A model generated the notes under the pieces. It saw nothing but the letters and a program-made list of their open reading frames with translations, did no database searches and was not told where the DNA came from. Below are positions 1-7,076 of a stretch of 9,148 bases of DNA, in pieces. Source of the stretch: Bacillota bacterium (GTDB lineage Bacteria; Bacillota; Sulfobacillia; Symbiobacteriales; Symbiobacteriaceae); the NCBI GenBank assembly GCA_028287415.1, contig JAQBPS010000205.1, forward strand, positions 1 to 9,148. Direction: 5' to 3'. Each line of letters begins with the position of its first letter. Within the stretch, counting starts at the first letter, position 1. The position numbers and the translations under genes are program-made.

Positions 1-2
1 TG

Positions 3-128
3 GGGAGCGGATGCCGATTGGTGATGCGGGTGATGTGGGTGCTGGCAACGGAGCGCGGGCGCATCCATCGCCTGATGGCACAGCCCCCGGCGGACAACGG
101 CAGCGAGCGTAGCAAGAACGAGCCATAG
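3..128 (+). CDS. C-terminal end of an unidentified protein (gene runs in from the left)
   Basis: Forty-one codons are open from the window edge to a TAG at 126-128. Nearly every codon ends in G or C, which marks this frame as the coding one over the competing open frame that stops at about 112. The visible tail has a short hydrophobic run (LVMRVMWVLATERG) followed by a basic and then polar end finishing in SERSKNEP. The stop lies 9 bp before the strong hairpin at 138-173, as expected for a real gene end. The hydrophobic run could be the last part of a membrane helix, but no family can be named from so short a tail. Confidence 0.6.
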   Translation, partial: GSGCRLVMRVMWVLATERGRIHRLMAQPPADNGSERSKNEP

Positions 129-137
129 AAGCGAGCG

Positions 138-173
138 CAAACGCCCCCCATGGCATGCCATGGGGGGCGTTTG
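138..173. terminator. Bidirectional intrinsic-type terminator (perfect 36-bp palindrome)
   Basis: Left arm CAAACGCCCCCCATGGCA and right arm TGCCATGGGGGGCGTTTG are exact reverse complements meeting at 155/156. The tip must open to a small loop in RNA. It lies between the plus-strand gene ending at 128 and the minus-strand peptidase ending at 181, so it can serve both. The flanking A/T run is short on each side (AAA before, TTT at the end of the right arm), so termination strength is inferred from the stem and its position. Confidence 0.85.
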
Positions 174-180
174 TCAATCA

Positions 181-2376
181 TTACTCGACGTCCGGGTAGC
201 CCTCGGCCGTGTCATCGCCAAGCGCAACCCCACCGTACTGTGCAAACCAGTTGCAGATCCGCCGCACCCGGTCGATCATCCGACGCGGCTTGCTGACCGC
301 ATGCGACTCGCCCTGGTACACCACCAGCTCCGACGGGACGCCCCGCTTGCGCAGGCTGATGTACATCTGCTCCGACTCGACGAGCGGGCAGCGCCAGTCC
401 GCTTCACCGGCCATGATCAGGGTCGGCGTCTTGACGTTCGCCACGCCTGAGGCCGGCGACGAGGCCCGGTAGACCTCATCGTTCTGCCAGGGCACCCCCA
501 TGTCGTCCTGCCACCAGAGGTGGCAGTCATCCGTGCCGTAAGACATGAGGTAGTTCCACATGCCGTGCTCGCTGACCGCCGCCTGGAACCGGTCCGTGTG
601 GCCGATCGCCCAGTTCGTCATGATGCCGCCCTGGCTGAAACCCGTGACAAAGAGGCGCTTCGCATCCGCCCAGCCCCGGGCGACCAGCGCATCCACACCC
701 GCCTCGAGATCGCCGTGCTCCTGCGGGCCCCACTTGCCCCGGATCGACTCGCAGAACGCCTCTCCGTAGCTGATCGAGCCATGGTAGTTCACCATTAGCA
801 CGAGGTAGCCGAGCCCCGCCCAGTACTGGCGCAGGAAGTGGAAAGCCGCGTTGTCGTAGGCCATCGGCCCGCCGTGGATCGAAACGATCAGGGGAGCGGG
901 ACCCGCCGACGGCGTCCAGCCGTGCGGCACCGCCACCAGCCCCTCCACCTCATCGCCGTTGCTGCCCGTGAACGTGATCCGCTCATAGCGGGCGAGGCTG
1001 CGCTCCGCAATCAGTCCCTCGTTGATGGCGGTCAGCCTGACCGGATCAGCGCCTGCAGCGCCGGCCACCGGCAGGGCGTACAGGTCAGGCCCGGTCTGCG
1101 CACTGTCCATGCCGACCACGATCTTGCCGCCGGCGACGGCGAAGAGCGGGATCTCCTGGAAGCGGTCGTCCGTGGCGATGAACGTGGTCGCGCCGCTCAG
1201 CGTAGCACGCAGCAGGCGGGTCTGGCCGCGGTCGCCGCCCAGCACCAGCACCGTGCTGTTGTCGGACCAGACGGCTTCGCTCATCATGATGCGGTCAAGG
1301 TTCGCGGTCAGCACCTGGTAGGGGCTCTTCCGGGCCGGCACCGGGTAGCGCCGGGCGTTCTCAGCCAGGTTCGCTGCGGGCTGCCCCGCGGCGATGTTCG
1401 GGACGATGCCCCCGATCTCGCTGAAACCCTCGCCCACGCAGGCGCTGAGGTCGGCGACCGCTTCACCCGCAGTGATGTCGATCGCGAGCACATGGCGCAG
1501 CTTGTAGCTGTTCTCCGGCTCCAGGCTGGAGATGAAGGACAGGTGCCGGGAATCGGGCGACCAGCGAAGGCCGAACGCGCTCACATCACCGAAGGTCAGC
1601 CTCCGGGACTCGCTGCCGTCGGGGCGGACCAGCCACAGATCACGCCGGCGGTTGGCATCAGCATTGCCCGTGCGGTTGCTGCCGAAAGCGATCCAGGCGC
1701 CGTCCGGGGACCACTGCGGCTCGCCCTCATCGCACGGGCCGTCGGTGATCTGCTTGACCGCCCGGCTGGCAACAGCGACGATGTGCAGGTGGGTGCGCAC
1801 CTCATCGAGGAAGCCCTTGCCATCGGCCTTGTGCTGCATACGGCGCAACTGGTAGGGGGCCTTGTCGTCGCCGCGGATCGCCTCCAGATACTTCTGCTGG
1901 CCGTCCGTGGGCGTGCGGGCGGCGATCACCAGGCGGGCGCCGTCCGGGGACCAGCTGAAGCTGCTGACGCCCTCAGCGAGCGCCGTCACCTGCCGGGGCT
2001 CCCCGCCCCGCTCCAGGTCAAGCACCCAGACCTGTGTCTTCGGCTTGTCGTTCTTCGCCTGCTTGTCGTCGGGGGTCTGGCTCTCCCCGACCTCAAGCTC
2101 ATGCTCACGGTTTGACAGGAACGCCAGCAGCCGACCGTCCGGTGAGAAGGCCGGAGCGCTGTCACGGCTCAGGGTGCGGGTCAGGCGGTGTGGGGCGGTC
2201 CGGGCGTCGGTGTCAGCGATCCACAGGTTCGTATAGTGGTCGTTCTTGGCCTTGCGGGCGCCCCGCTGCACGTAGACCGTCCGGCGCCCGTCGGGCGAGA
2301 GGGCAATCTCCGTGATTGAGTGCCACCCGTAATAGTCGGCCAGGCGAAGCGGTGTCCGGGTCGTCACGGATGTCAT
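181..2376 (-). CDS. S9 family peptidase (acylaminoacyl-peptidase / prolyl oligopeptidase type)
   Basis: A 731-residue serine peptidase that would cleave short peptides, probably N-acylated or proline-containing ones; the exact specificity cannot be read from sequence. The N-terminal half (about residues 20-420) is a TolB/PD40-like beta-propeller, with SPDGR-type repeats at 27-31 and 78-82 and further WSPDG/WSPDS copies, which in this family filters substrates by size. The C-terminal half is an alpha/beta-hydrolase: HGGP at 501-504, the oxyanion-side NYHGS at 530-534, the nucleophile elbow GFSQGG with Ser581, then Asp660 (in EADWRCP) and His692 (in GESHAV). The triad order and spacing are normal and the domain is complete. 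The start is fixed by an in-frame TAG six codons upstream and by GGGGAG at 2387-2392. There is no signal peptide, so a cytoplasmic location is likely. It has its own promoter (2418-2446) and a terminator (138-173). Its role is probably hydrolysis of imported oligopeptides. Confidence 0.95.
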   Translation of the reverse strand: MTSVTTRTPLRLADYYGWHSITEIALSPDGRRTVYVQRGARKAKNDHYTNLWIADTDARTAPHRLTRTLSRDSAPAFSPDGRLLAFLSNREHELEVGESQTPDDKQAKNDKPKTQVWVLDLERGGEPRQVTALAEGVSSFSWSPDGARLVIAARTPTDGQQKYLEAIRGDDKAPYQLRRMQHKADGKGFLDEVRTHLHIVAVASRAVKQITDGPCDEGEPQWSPDGAWIAFGSNRTGNADANRRRDLWLVRPDGSESRRLTFGDVSAFGLRWSPDSRHLSFISSLEPENSYKLRHVLAIDITAGEAVADLSACVGEGFSEIGGIVPNIAAGQPAANLAENARRYPVPARKSPYQVLTANLDRIMMSEAVWSDNSTVLVLGGDRGQTRLLRATLSGATTFIATDDRFQEIPLFAVAGGKIVVGMDSAQTGPDLYALPVAGAAGADPVRLTAINEGLIAERSLARYERITFTGSNGDEVEGLVAVPHGWTPSAGPAPLIVSIHGGPMAYDNAAFHFLRQYWAGLGYLVLMVNYHGSISYGEAFCESIRGKWGPQEHGDLEAGVDALVARGWADAKRLFVTGFSQGGIMTNWAIGHTDRFQAAVSEHGMWNYLMSYGTDDCHLWWQDDMGVPWQNDEVYRASSPASGVANVKTPTLIMAGEADWRCPLVESEQMYISLRKRGVPSELVVYQGESHAVSKPRRMIDRVRRICNWFAQYGGVALGDDTAEGYPDVE

Positions 2377-2386
2377 TAAGTCGGCA

Positions 2387-2392
2387 CTCCCC
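2387..2392 (-). promoter_or_regulatory. Ribosome binding site of the S9 peptidase
   Basis: GGGGAG on the minus strand lies 10 nt before the ATG at 2376. Together with the in-frame TAG further upstream it supports this start. Confidence 0.6.
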
Positions 2393-2417
2393 TATCCATA
2401 GCAGATCGTCGTACGTC

Positions 2418-2446
2418 TATGTATATTAGTGTTTCATGTCACGCAA
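2418..2446 (-). promoter_or_regulatory. Putative sigma-A promoter for the S9 peptidase
   Basis: On the minus strand, TTGCGT (2441-2446) and TACATA (2418-2423) are separated by 17 bp in a conspicuously AT-rich patch within GC-rich surroundings. The likely transcription start is near 2411, giving a leader of about 35 nt that contains the ribosome site. The -35 box ends only about 6 bp beyond the stop codon of the truncated hydrolase. The assignment is by consensus match only. Confidence 0.5.
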
Positions 2447-2451
2447 ACCTG

Positions 2452-2745
2452 CTACACCAATATGGATACGTCAGCCTGCCAACGCGCCCGACGGTCGCCT
2501 CCAGCATGGGCCAGCATGACCAGGTTCGACAGATCCGCCGCGGACGCAATCTCGCCCTCTTCCTGGCGCTTGACCGCAGCCACGGCGGTCAGAAACTTCG
2601 CTACGCTGGCGAGCGGAAAACGTTCATGCTGACAGTACCCGGCGGGTGTGCCCGTGCCGGACCCCCATATCGATACCCCGATGCGGACGTCAACCTCGCG
2701 GGCAATCGCGCCAATATCATGTTCAAATTGGGCCTGCGGTGTCAT
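2452..2745 (-). pseudogene. Truncated serine beta-lactamase-like hydrolase (N-terminal third only)
   Basis: Ninety-seven codons begin at an ATG with an excellent ribosome site and end at TAG (2452-2454). Residues 1-66 look like the N-terminus of the class A beta-lactamase / serine hydrolase family. They include strands around VRIGVSIWG, then ERFPLASVAKFLTAVAAV with the active-site SxxK at Ser47-Lys50, then an EEGEI helix end. Full members are about 270-290 residues and need an SDN and a KTG motif, and neither is present. After about residue 66 the resemblance fades, and only about 75 bp remain before the peptidase start, so the missing part cannot be recovered by a frameshift inside this window. 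It is therefore best read as a deletion remnant. The intact 278-residue hydrolase at 6164 belongs to the same superfamily but is diverged from this one (SVAK here, STRK there), so this is not a simple recent copy. Without SDN and KTG it should be inactive. Confidence 0.75.
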
Positions 2746-2748
2746 CGG

Positions 2749-2757
2749 ACCTCCTCC
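2749..2757 (-). promoter_or_regulatory. Strong ribosome binding site of the truncated hydrolase
   Basis: The minus strand reads AGGAGGAGGTCCG directly before the ATG, a near-perfect anti-16S match. It shows that the 5' end of the broken gene is undamaged. A TGA stop of an upstream open frame (2758-2760) touches this site. Confidence 0.75.
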
Positions 2758-2857
2758 TCACGGCGGCTCGCCAGGGGACCGCGGAGCCAGTAGAATCTCC
2801 TGGTAGGACGTATTCGAAAAGTCGGTGCCTATACCTTCGCTGCCAGGAGGAAACACC

Positions 2858-2902
2858 GTGTCAGCGAATCGAGCGGCCCGCCCACAGCTTCAAGCTACAT
2901 AA
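2858..2902 (+). other. Possible 14-codon leader ORF or relic gene start
   Basis: AGGAGG at 2845-2850 is followed 7 nt later by GTG and then 13 further sense codons to TAA (2900-2902), giving MSANRAARPQLQAT. The ribosome site is better than that of the real downstream BNR gene. The ORF may be a leader peptide, the 5' end of a gene that was replaced, or chance. Nothing in the peptide identifies it. Confidence 0.25.
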
Positions 2903-2916
2903 GTTTCAATTGTAGC
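2886..2916. repeat. Overlapping small dyads upstream of the BNR gene
   Basis: AGCTT-C-AAGCT (2886-2896) is a perfect dyad. It overlaps GCTACA (2894-2899), which is mirrored as TGTAGC (2911-2916) across 11 nt. The arms are 70-100 bp before the BNR start, a plausible operator position, but they are short enough to occur by chance. Confidence 0.25.
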
Positions 2917-2986
2917 AGGGATGTTTCGCCCCCCGATGGAATTTCATGATTGTTCACCATACCGCAGGCAGGGGGCTTGAGCATTC

Positions 2987-5900
2987 ATGTCCAAGGCACG
3001 CACAGCTTTCGGATCCCTGGAATGGCGCAACATCGGCCCGCACCGGGGCGGCCGCGTCGTTGCCGTCGCCGCACACCCGACCCGGCCCCAGGAGTTCTAC
3101 TTTGGCGCAACGGGCGGCGGCGTCTGGAAGACGCGCAACGGTGGTATGACCTGGCAGAACGTCTCCGATGGCTTCTTCAAGACCTCCTCCGTCGGCGCCA
3201 TCGCCGTGGCGACTGCGGACCCCAACACCATCTATGTCGGGACGGGCGAGACCAGCATCCGCGGCAACGTCTCCCGGGGCGACGGCATCTACAAGTCCAC
3301 GGACGGCGGCAAGACCTGGGCCCACCTGGGGCTGGCCGCGACCCGGCACATCGGGCGGATCCGGGTGCATCCGACCAATCCGGACCTCGTCTACGTCGCC
3401 GCCCTCGGCCACGCCTTCGGCCCGAACCCGGAACGCGGCATCTACCGCTCTGCCGATGGCGGCAAGCAGTGGCAGCAGATCCTCTTCCGCAGCGACAAGG
3501 CCGGCGCCATGGACCTCTCCATGGACCCCACCAACCCCCGCATTCTCTACGCCAGCTTCTGGGAGGGCCAGCGCTACCCGCACGCCCTGAACAGCGGCGG
3601 CCCGGACAGCAGCATCTACAAGTCGACGGACGGCGGCGACACCTGGACCGACATCAGCCGCAACGAGGGGCTGCCCAAGGGCACTCTGGGCAAGATCGGC
3701 ATCGCCGTGTCGCCGGCGAATCCGGACCGGGTGTGGGCGATGGTGGAGGCCGAGGACGGCGGCCTTTATCGCTCGGAGAACGGCGGCGAGACCTGGAAGC
3801 TGGTGAGCGACAGCCGCGACCTGCGCTCCAGGGCCTGGTACTACACGCACCTGTTCGCTCACCCGACCGACGCCAACACCTGCTTCGTGCTGAACAACTT
3901 CTTCTGGAAGTCGACCGATGGCGGCGCCACCTTTACGCCGGTTGCGACGCCCCACCCCGACAACCATGACCTCTGGATCGACCCGACTGATCCCGAGCGG
4001 ATGATCACCGGCAACGATGGCGGCGCCTGCGTCTCGTTCGACGGCGGCTACTCCTGGTCGAGCATCTACAATCAGCCGACCGGCGAGTTCTACCATGTGA
4101 CGACCGACAGCCGCTTCCCTTACCGGGTCTACGGCGCCCAGCAGGACAACACCACGCTTTCCGTGCCCAGCCGCACGATCCACGCCGCCATTACCGCGCG
4201 GGACTGGTACAACGTCGGCGGTGCTGAGAGCGGCTACATCGCTGTGCGACAGGACAATCCGGACATCATTTTCGCGGGCAGCTCCGGCGGCGGCGAGGGC
4301 GGGCGCATTTCCCGGTACGACCACGCCACCGGCCAGGTGCGGGAGGTGGCGGTCTGGCCGGAGAAGACGGCCGGCCTGGCCTCCAGCGAGTACAAGTACC
4401 GGTTCCAGTGGACCTCGCCGATCCTCCTCTCCCCCCACGACCAGAACGTGCTCTACTCCTGCGGCAACCGGGTATTCCGCTCGACGGATGAGGGCGAGAG
4501 CTGGACGTGCATCAGCCCGGACCTGACCCGCAATGATCCCGAGAAGCTCGGCCCCTCCGGCGGCCCGATCACCAAGGATCACACGGGCGTCGAGGTCTAC
4601 TGCACGGTCTTCGCCTTCGCTGAGTCGCCGCAGCAGAAGGGGCTGCTCTGGGCCGGGTCGGATGATGGCCTGGTCCACATCTCCCGTGACAACGGCACGA
4701 GCTGGCAGAACGTCACGCCCGCCGGCCTGCCGGAGTGGGCGCTGATCAGCATTATCGAGCCGTCGCCGCACGACCCGGCGGTGGCCTACCTGGCCGCCAC
4801 CCGCTACAAGCTTGATGACTTTCAGCCCTATCTCTATAAGACGGCTGATTATGGGCAGACCTGGACGGAGATCACCACCGGCATCCCTGCCGATGATTTC
4901 ACCCGGGTGATCCGTGAGGATCCGGAGCGTCAGGGCCTGCTGTTCGCGGGCACCGAGTCCGGCATCTACGTCTCGTTTGGCGACGGCAACCAGTGGGAGC
5001 CGCTCCAGTTGAACCTGCCGGTCGTGCCGGTCCATGACCTCGTCATCAAGGAGAACGACCTGGTCGTGGCCACCCACGGGCGGGCCTTCTGGATTCTCGA
5101 TGACATCACCCCGCTGCGCGCGCTTGCCCAGCACGCCGTCACCGGTCCGGCCCACCTGTTTGCGCCCCGGGACACGGTCCGCTTCCACAGCGGCCCGTTC
5201 GTCATGGTCGCGCCCGGGCAGGCCATGGAGCGGCCGTTCGCGGCCATCGAGCTGCCCGGTGGCATGAGCCACTACCTGAAGACGCCGGGCAAGGATGGCC
5301 GGGCGCCGGCGTATGCCGATGCCGGTCAGAACCCACCGGGCGGCGTGCTGGTCAACTTCTGGCTCGCCGAGAAGCCCAAGGACGACACGGACGTGAAGCT
5401 CTCCTTCCTGGATGAGCAGGGCACGGTGGTCGCCACGTACGCGACCAAGGCGGAGGATGATGCGTTCAAGCTGAAGGTGACCGAGGGGCCCAACCGCTTC
5501 ATCTGGAATATGGAGTACCCCGGCGCCGAGAAGCTGTCGGACCCGGCCTACAAGCGTGGCTACGATGTCGCTCCGTTTGCCCCGCCCGGCGCCTACAGCG
5601 TCCGGCTTGAGATTGCCGGTGCGGACACCACTTGGCAGCAGCGCTTCCGGCTCCTCCCGGACCCGCGGAGCAAGGCGACGGCAGCAGACCTGCAGGAGCA
5701 GTTCGCCCTGGCCTGCAAGGTCCGGGACCGCATCAGCGACATTCACCGGGCGGTCAAGCAGATTCGCACGGTGCGGGAGCAGGTCGAGGGCTGGGTCGCC
5801 CGCAGCAAGGACGCGAAAGCTGCCGACAAGATCAGGGAGATGGCGGAGCCGCTCGGCAAGCGGCTCAGCAGCGTGGAGGGCGAGCTGATCCAGGTCAAGT

Positions 5901-6148
5901 GGCAGAGCAGCCAGGACGAACTCAACTTCCCGCCGAAGCTGAACGCCAAGGTCGCACACCTGGCCCGCATTGTCGGCGCCGGCGATTTCCGGCCGACCCG
6001 CCAGACTGAGCAGCTGTTCGATGAGCTGTCGGCCCAGGTTGATCAGCAGCTGGACCAGCTGCACACGCTGCTCGAGACCGAGGTGCGGAGCTTCACCGAG
6101 ACCGTCCGGACCGCGGACCTGCCCCTGGTCAGCTGGAAGTCGCAGTAA
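2987..6148 (+). CDS. BNR/Asp-box repeat beta-propeller protein (sortilin/VPS10-like, annotated in relatives as glycosyl hydrolase)
   Basis: A 1053-residue protein. Residues about 1-700 hold at least nine clear Asp boxes (S/T-x-D/N-x-G-x-T/S-W type) at 49-56, 104-111, 155-162, 213-220, 263-270, 309-316, 350-357, 499-506, 566-573 and 619-626, with a degenerate one at 663-670. These fit two stacked or one large multi-bladed propeller, as in sialidase-like and VPS10/sortilin folds. The family-typical ATHGRAFWILDDI segment follows at about 695-707, then a beta-rich section and a charged helical region (about residues 895-1040). No sialidase catalytic set (Arg triad, Tyr/Glu pair) is evident, so 'glycosyl hydrolase' should not be taken as proven, and protein or peptide binding is equally possible. 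The start is forced: an in-frame TGA lies three codons upstream (2978-2980). There is therefore no signal peptide, although many relatives are secreted. A GGGGG-type ribosome site ends about 10 nt before ATG. It forms a unit with the hydrolase 15 bp downstream. Confidence 0.9.
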   Translation: MSKARTAFGSLEWRNIGPHRGGRVVAVAAHPTRPQEFYFGATGGGVWKTRNGGMTWQNVSDGFFKTSSVGAIAVATADPNTIYVGTGETSIRGNVSRGDGIYKSTDGGKTWAHLGLAATRHIGRIRVHPTNPDLVYVAALGHAFGPNPERGIYRSADGGKQWQQILFRSDKAGAMDLSMDPTNPRILYASFWEGQRYPHALNSGGPDSSIYKSTDGGDTWTDISRNEGLPKGTLGKIGIAVSPANPDRVWAMVEAEDGGLYRSENGGETWKLVSDSRDLRSRAWYYTHLFAHPTDANTCFVLNNFFWKSTDGGATFTPVATPHPDNHDLWIDPTDPERMITGNDGGACVSFDGGYSWSSIYNQPTGEFYHVTTDSRFPYRVYGAQQDNTTLSVPSRTIHAAITARDWYNVGGAESGYIAVRQDNPDIIFAGSSGGGEGGRISRYDHATGQVREVAVWPEKTAGLASSEYKYRFQWTSPILLSPHDQNVLYSCGNRVFRSTDEGESWTCISPDLTRNDPEKLGPSGGPITKDHTGVEVYCTVFAFAESPQQKGLLWAGSDDGLVHISRDNGTSWQNVTPAGLPEWALISIIEPSPHDPAVAYLAATRYKLDDFQPYLYKTADYGQTWTEITTGIPADDFTRVIREDPERQGLLFAGTESGIYVSFGDGNQWEPLQLNLPVVPVHDLVIKENDLVVATHGRAFWILDDITPLRALAQHAVTGPAHLFAPRDTVRFHSGPFVMVAPGQAMERPFAAIELPGGMSHYLKTPGKDGRAPAYADAGQNPPGGVLVNFWLAEKPKDDTDVKLSFLDEQGTVVATYATKAEDDAFKLKVTEGPNRFIWNMEYPGAEKLSDPAYKRGYDVAPFAPPGAYSVRLEIAGADTTWQQRFRLLPDPRSKATAADLQEQFALACKVRDRISDIHRAVKQIRTVREQVEGWVARSKDAKAADKIREMAEPLGKRLSSVEGELIQVKWQSSQDELNFPPKLNAKVAHLARIVGAGDFRPTRQTEQLFDELSAQVDQQLDQLHTLLETEVRSFTETVRTADLPLVSWKSQ

Positions 6149-6163
6149 AGCGGGGGCAATCTC

Positions 6164-7000
6164 ATGCAGGCGCTGGTAAACCGACTGAATGCCCTGTGCG
6201 ATGCGCAGCCCTTCCACACGGGCTGGTACCTGAAGCACCTGCGGACGGGCGAGGAGCATGACCGGCACGGGCACCTGGTCGTGCCGTCGGCCAGCACCCG
6301 GAAGATCGCCATCATGATGGCCGCCATGAAGGCGGTGCACGAGGGGCGCCTTTCACTCGATCAGCCTGTCACCATCACGGATCAGTACCAGTGGAGCAAC
6401 TCCGGCACGTTCCAGCACTTTCAGCCCGGTTTCACGCTGCCGTTGCAGGACGTCATGACGATGATGATCATCGTCAGCGACAATGCTGCGACGGGGCATG
6501 TGGCCGACCTGGTGGGCCTCGACCACGTACAGGCGCTCTCTGAGTCAATCGGGATGAAGGGGACCACGCACAGGCACGGGGTGCCCCCGAACCTCGGCCG
6601 AGAGCATGCCGGCGACGCTACCAACACCACTACCCCCGCCGATGTCGGCCTGCTCCTGGACCTGATCCTCCAGGGCACCACGGACGCTGCTGCTGCGGCT
6701 CGCCTGGGTTCGACCCGGGAGTTGTGCCAACTGGCCATGCAGATCCTGCTGTGGCAGAAGCTGAATCAGCGGCTGCCCCTCTTCTTGCCGAAGACGGCCC
6801 GGGTCGCACATAAGACCGGGACAGGGGCCCGCAACTATAATGATGCGGGCATCATCTGCGACGAGGAGAGTCCCCTGTTCATCCTGACCGTGTATACGGA
6901 CAACGTACCGCAAGATTTCCCGGATATGTCCGGCGCTGCCCGTGCGTCCCTGCTGATCGGAAACCTGGCCCGTGCCTGCTACGATGCGCTGAAAGCGTAA
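6164..7000 (+). CDS. Class A beta-lactamase-fold serine hydrolase
   Basis: A 278-residue member of the penicillin-recognising serine hydrolases. Ser44-Thr-Arg-Lys47 is the SxxK nucleophile motif, Ser105-Asp-Asn107 is SDN, and Lys217-Thr-Gly219 is KTG, followed by TG. The TTTP segment of the omega loop is at 155-158. Counting back without gaps from SDN to TTTP (50 residues, as in class A), the position of the deacylating Glu166 is Pro141 and Asn170 is Gly145. The usual ExxLN signature is absent, which argues against efficient beta-lactam hydrolysis and for an esterase, amidase or peptidase-like activity. There is no signal peptide; the start is bounded by the in-frame TAA of the BNR gene only 15 nt upstream, so no longer N-terminus is possible. 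The ribosome site is CGGGGGC about 7 nt before ATG. It is probably co-transcribed with the BNR gene and ends at the 7024-7056 terminator. Confidence 0.9.
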   Translation: MQALVNRLNALCDAQPFHTGWYLKHLRTGEEHDRHGHLVVPSASTRKIAIMMAAMKAVHEGRLSLDQPVTITDQYQWSNSGTFQHFQPGFTLPLQDVMTMMIIVSDNAATGHVADLVGLDHVQALSESIGMKGTTHRHGVPPNLGREHAGDATNTTTPADVGLLLDLILQGTTDAAAAARLGSTRELCQLAMQILLWQKLNQRLPLFLPKTARVAHKTGTGARNYNDAGIICDEESPLFILTVYTDNVPQDFPDMSGAARASLLIGNLARACYDALKA

Positions 7001-7023
7001 GCGCAGATCAGTCGCCCGAATGC

Positions 7024-7056
7024 CGAGGGACCCCATCGTAACGATGGGGTCCCTCG
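7024..7056. terminator. Bidirectional terminator between convergent genes
   Basis: CGAGGGACCCCATCGT (7024-7039) pairs with ACGATGGGGTCCCTCG (7041-7056), a 15-bp stem with a TAA loop. It lies 23 bp after the serine hydrolase stop and 20 bp from the binding-protein stop on the other strand. The plus side is followed by CAGCTTTG, only a weak T run. The core GGACCCC/GGGGTCC recurs in the 8920-8956 hairpin. Confidence 0.85.
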
Positions 7057-7076
7057 CAGCTTTGTCGCGAACAGGG

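Larger units (their letters stand above)
2761..2986. other. Intergenic region between divergent genes, no recognised gene
   Basis: This stretch of about 225 bp separates the minus-strand hydrolase remnant from the plus-strand BNR gene, so promoters for both should lie here. I could not find a convincing -35/-10 pair for either one. It contains a GGTATAGGC patch on the minus strand without a good -35, a 14-codon ORF (2858-2902), and small dyads at 2886-2916. A minus-strand frame is open from 2889 to the TGA at 2758 and could be the tail of a lost upstream gene, but I do not recognise it. Confidence 0.5.

Noticed and set aside
838..2115. A 425-codon plus-strand open frame inside the S9 peptidase
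   Set aside because: Antisense shadow of a peptidase with a complete catalytic triad; the translation is Arg/Ala/Gly-rich with no recognisable motif or ribosome site.
3100..4860. Recurring GATGGCGGC / GACGGCGGC strings looking like a DNA repeat array
   Set aside because: They are the codons of the DGG core of Asp boxes in one protein, spaced irregularly, so they are protein-level repeats and not a CRISPR or satellite array.
2954..6340. A 1128-codon open frame on the minus strand opposite the BNR gene
   Set aside because: It mirrors the coding gene on the other strand. High GC with G/C-ended codons suppresses stops in this antisense frame. It has no domain motifs and runs into the next gene's antisense, while the plus-strand frame has repeated Asp boxes.
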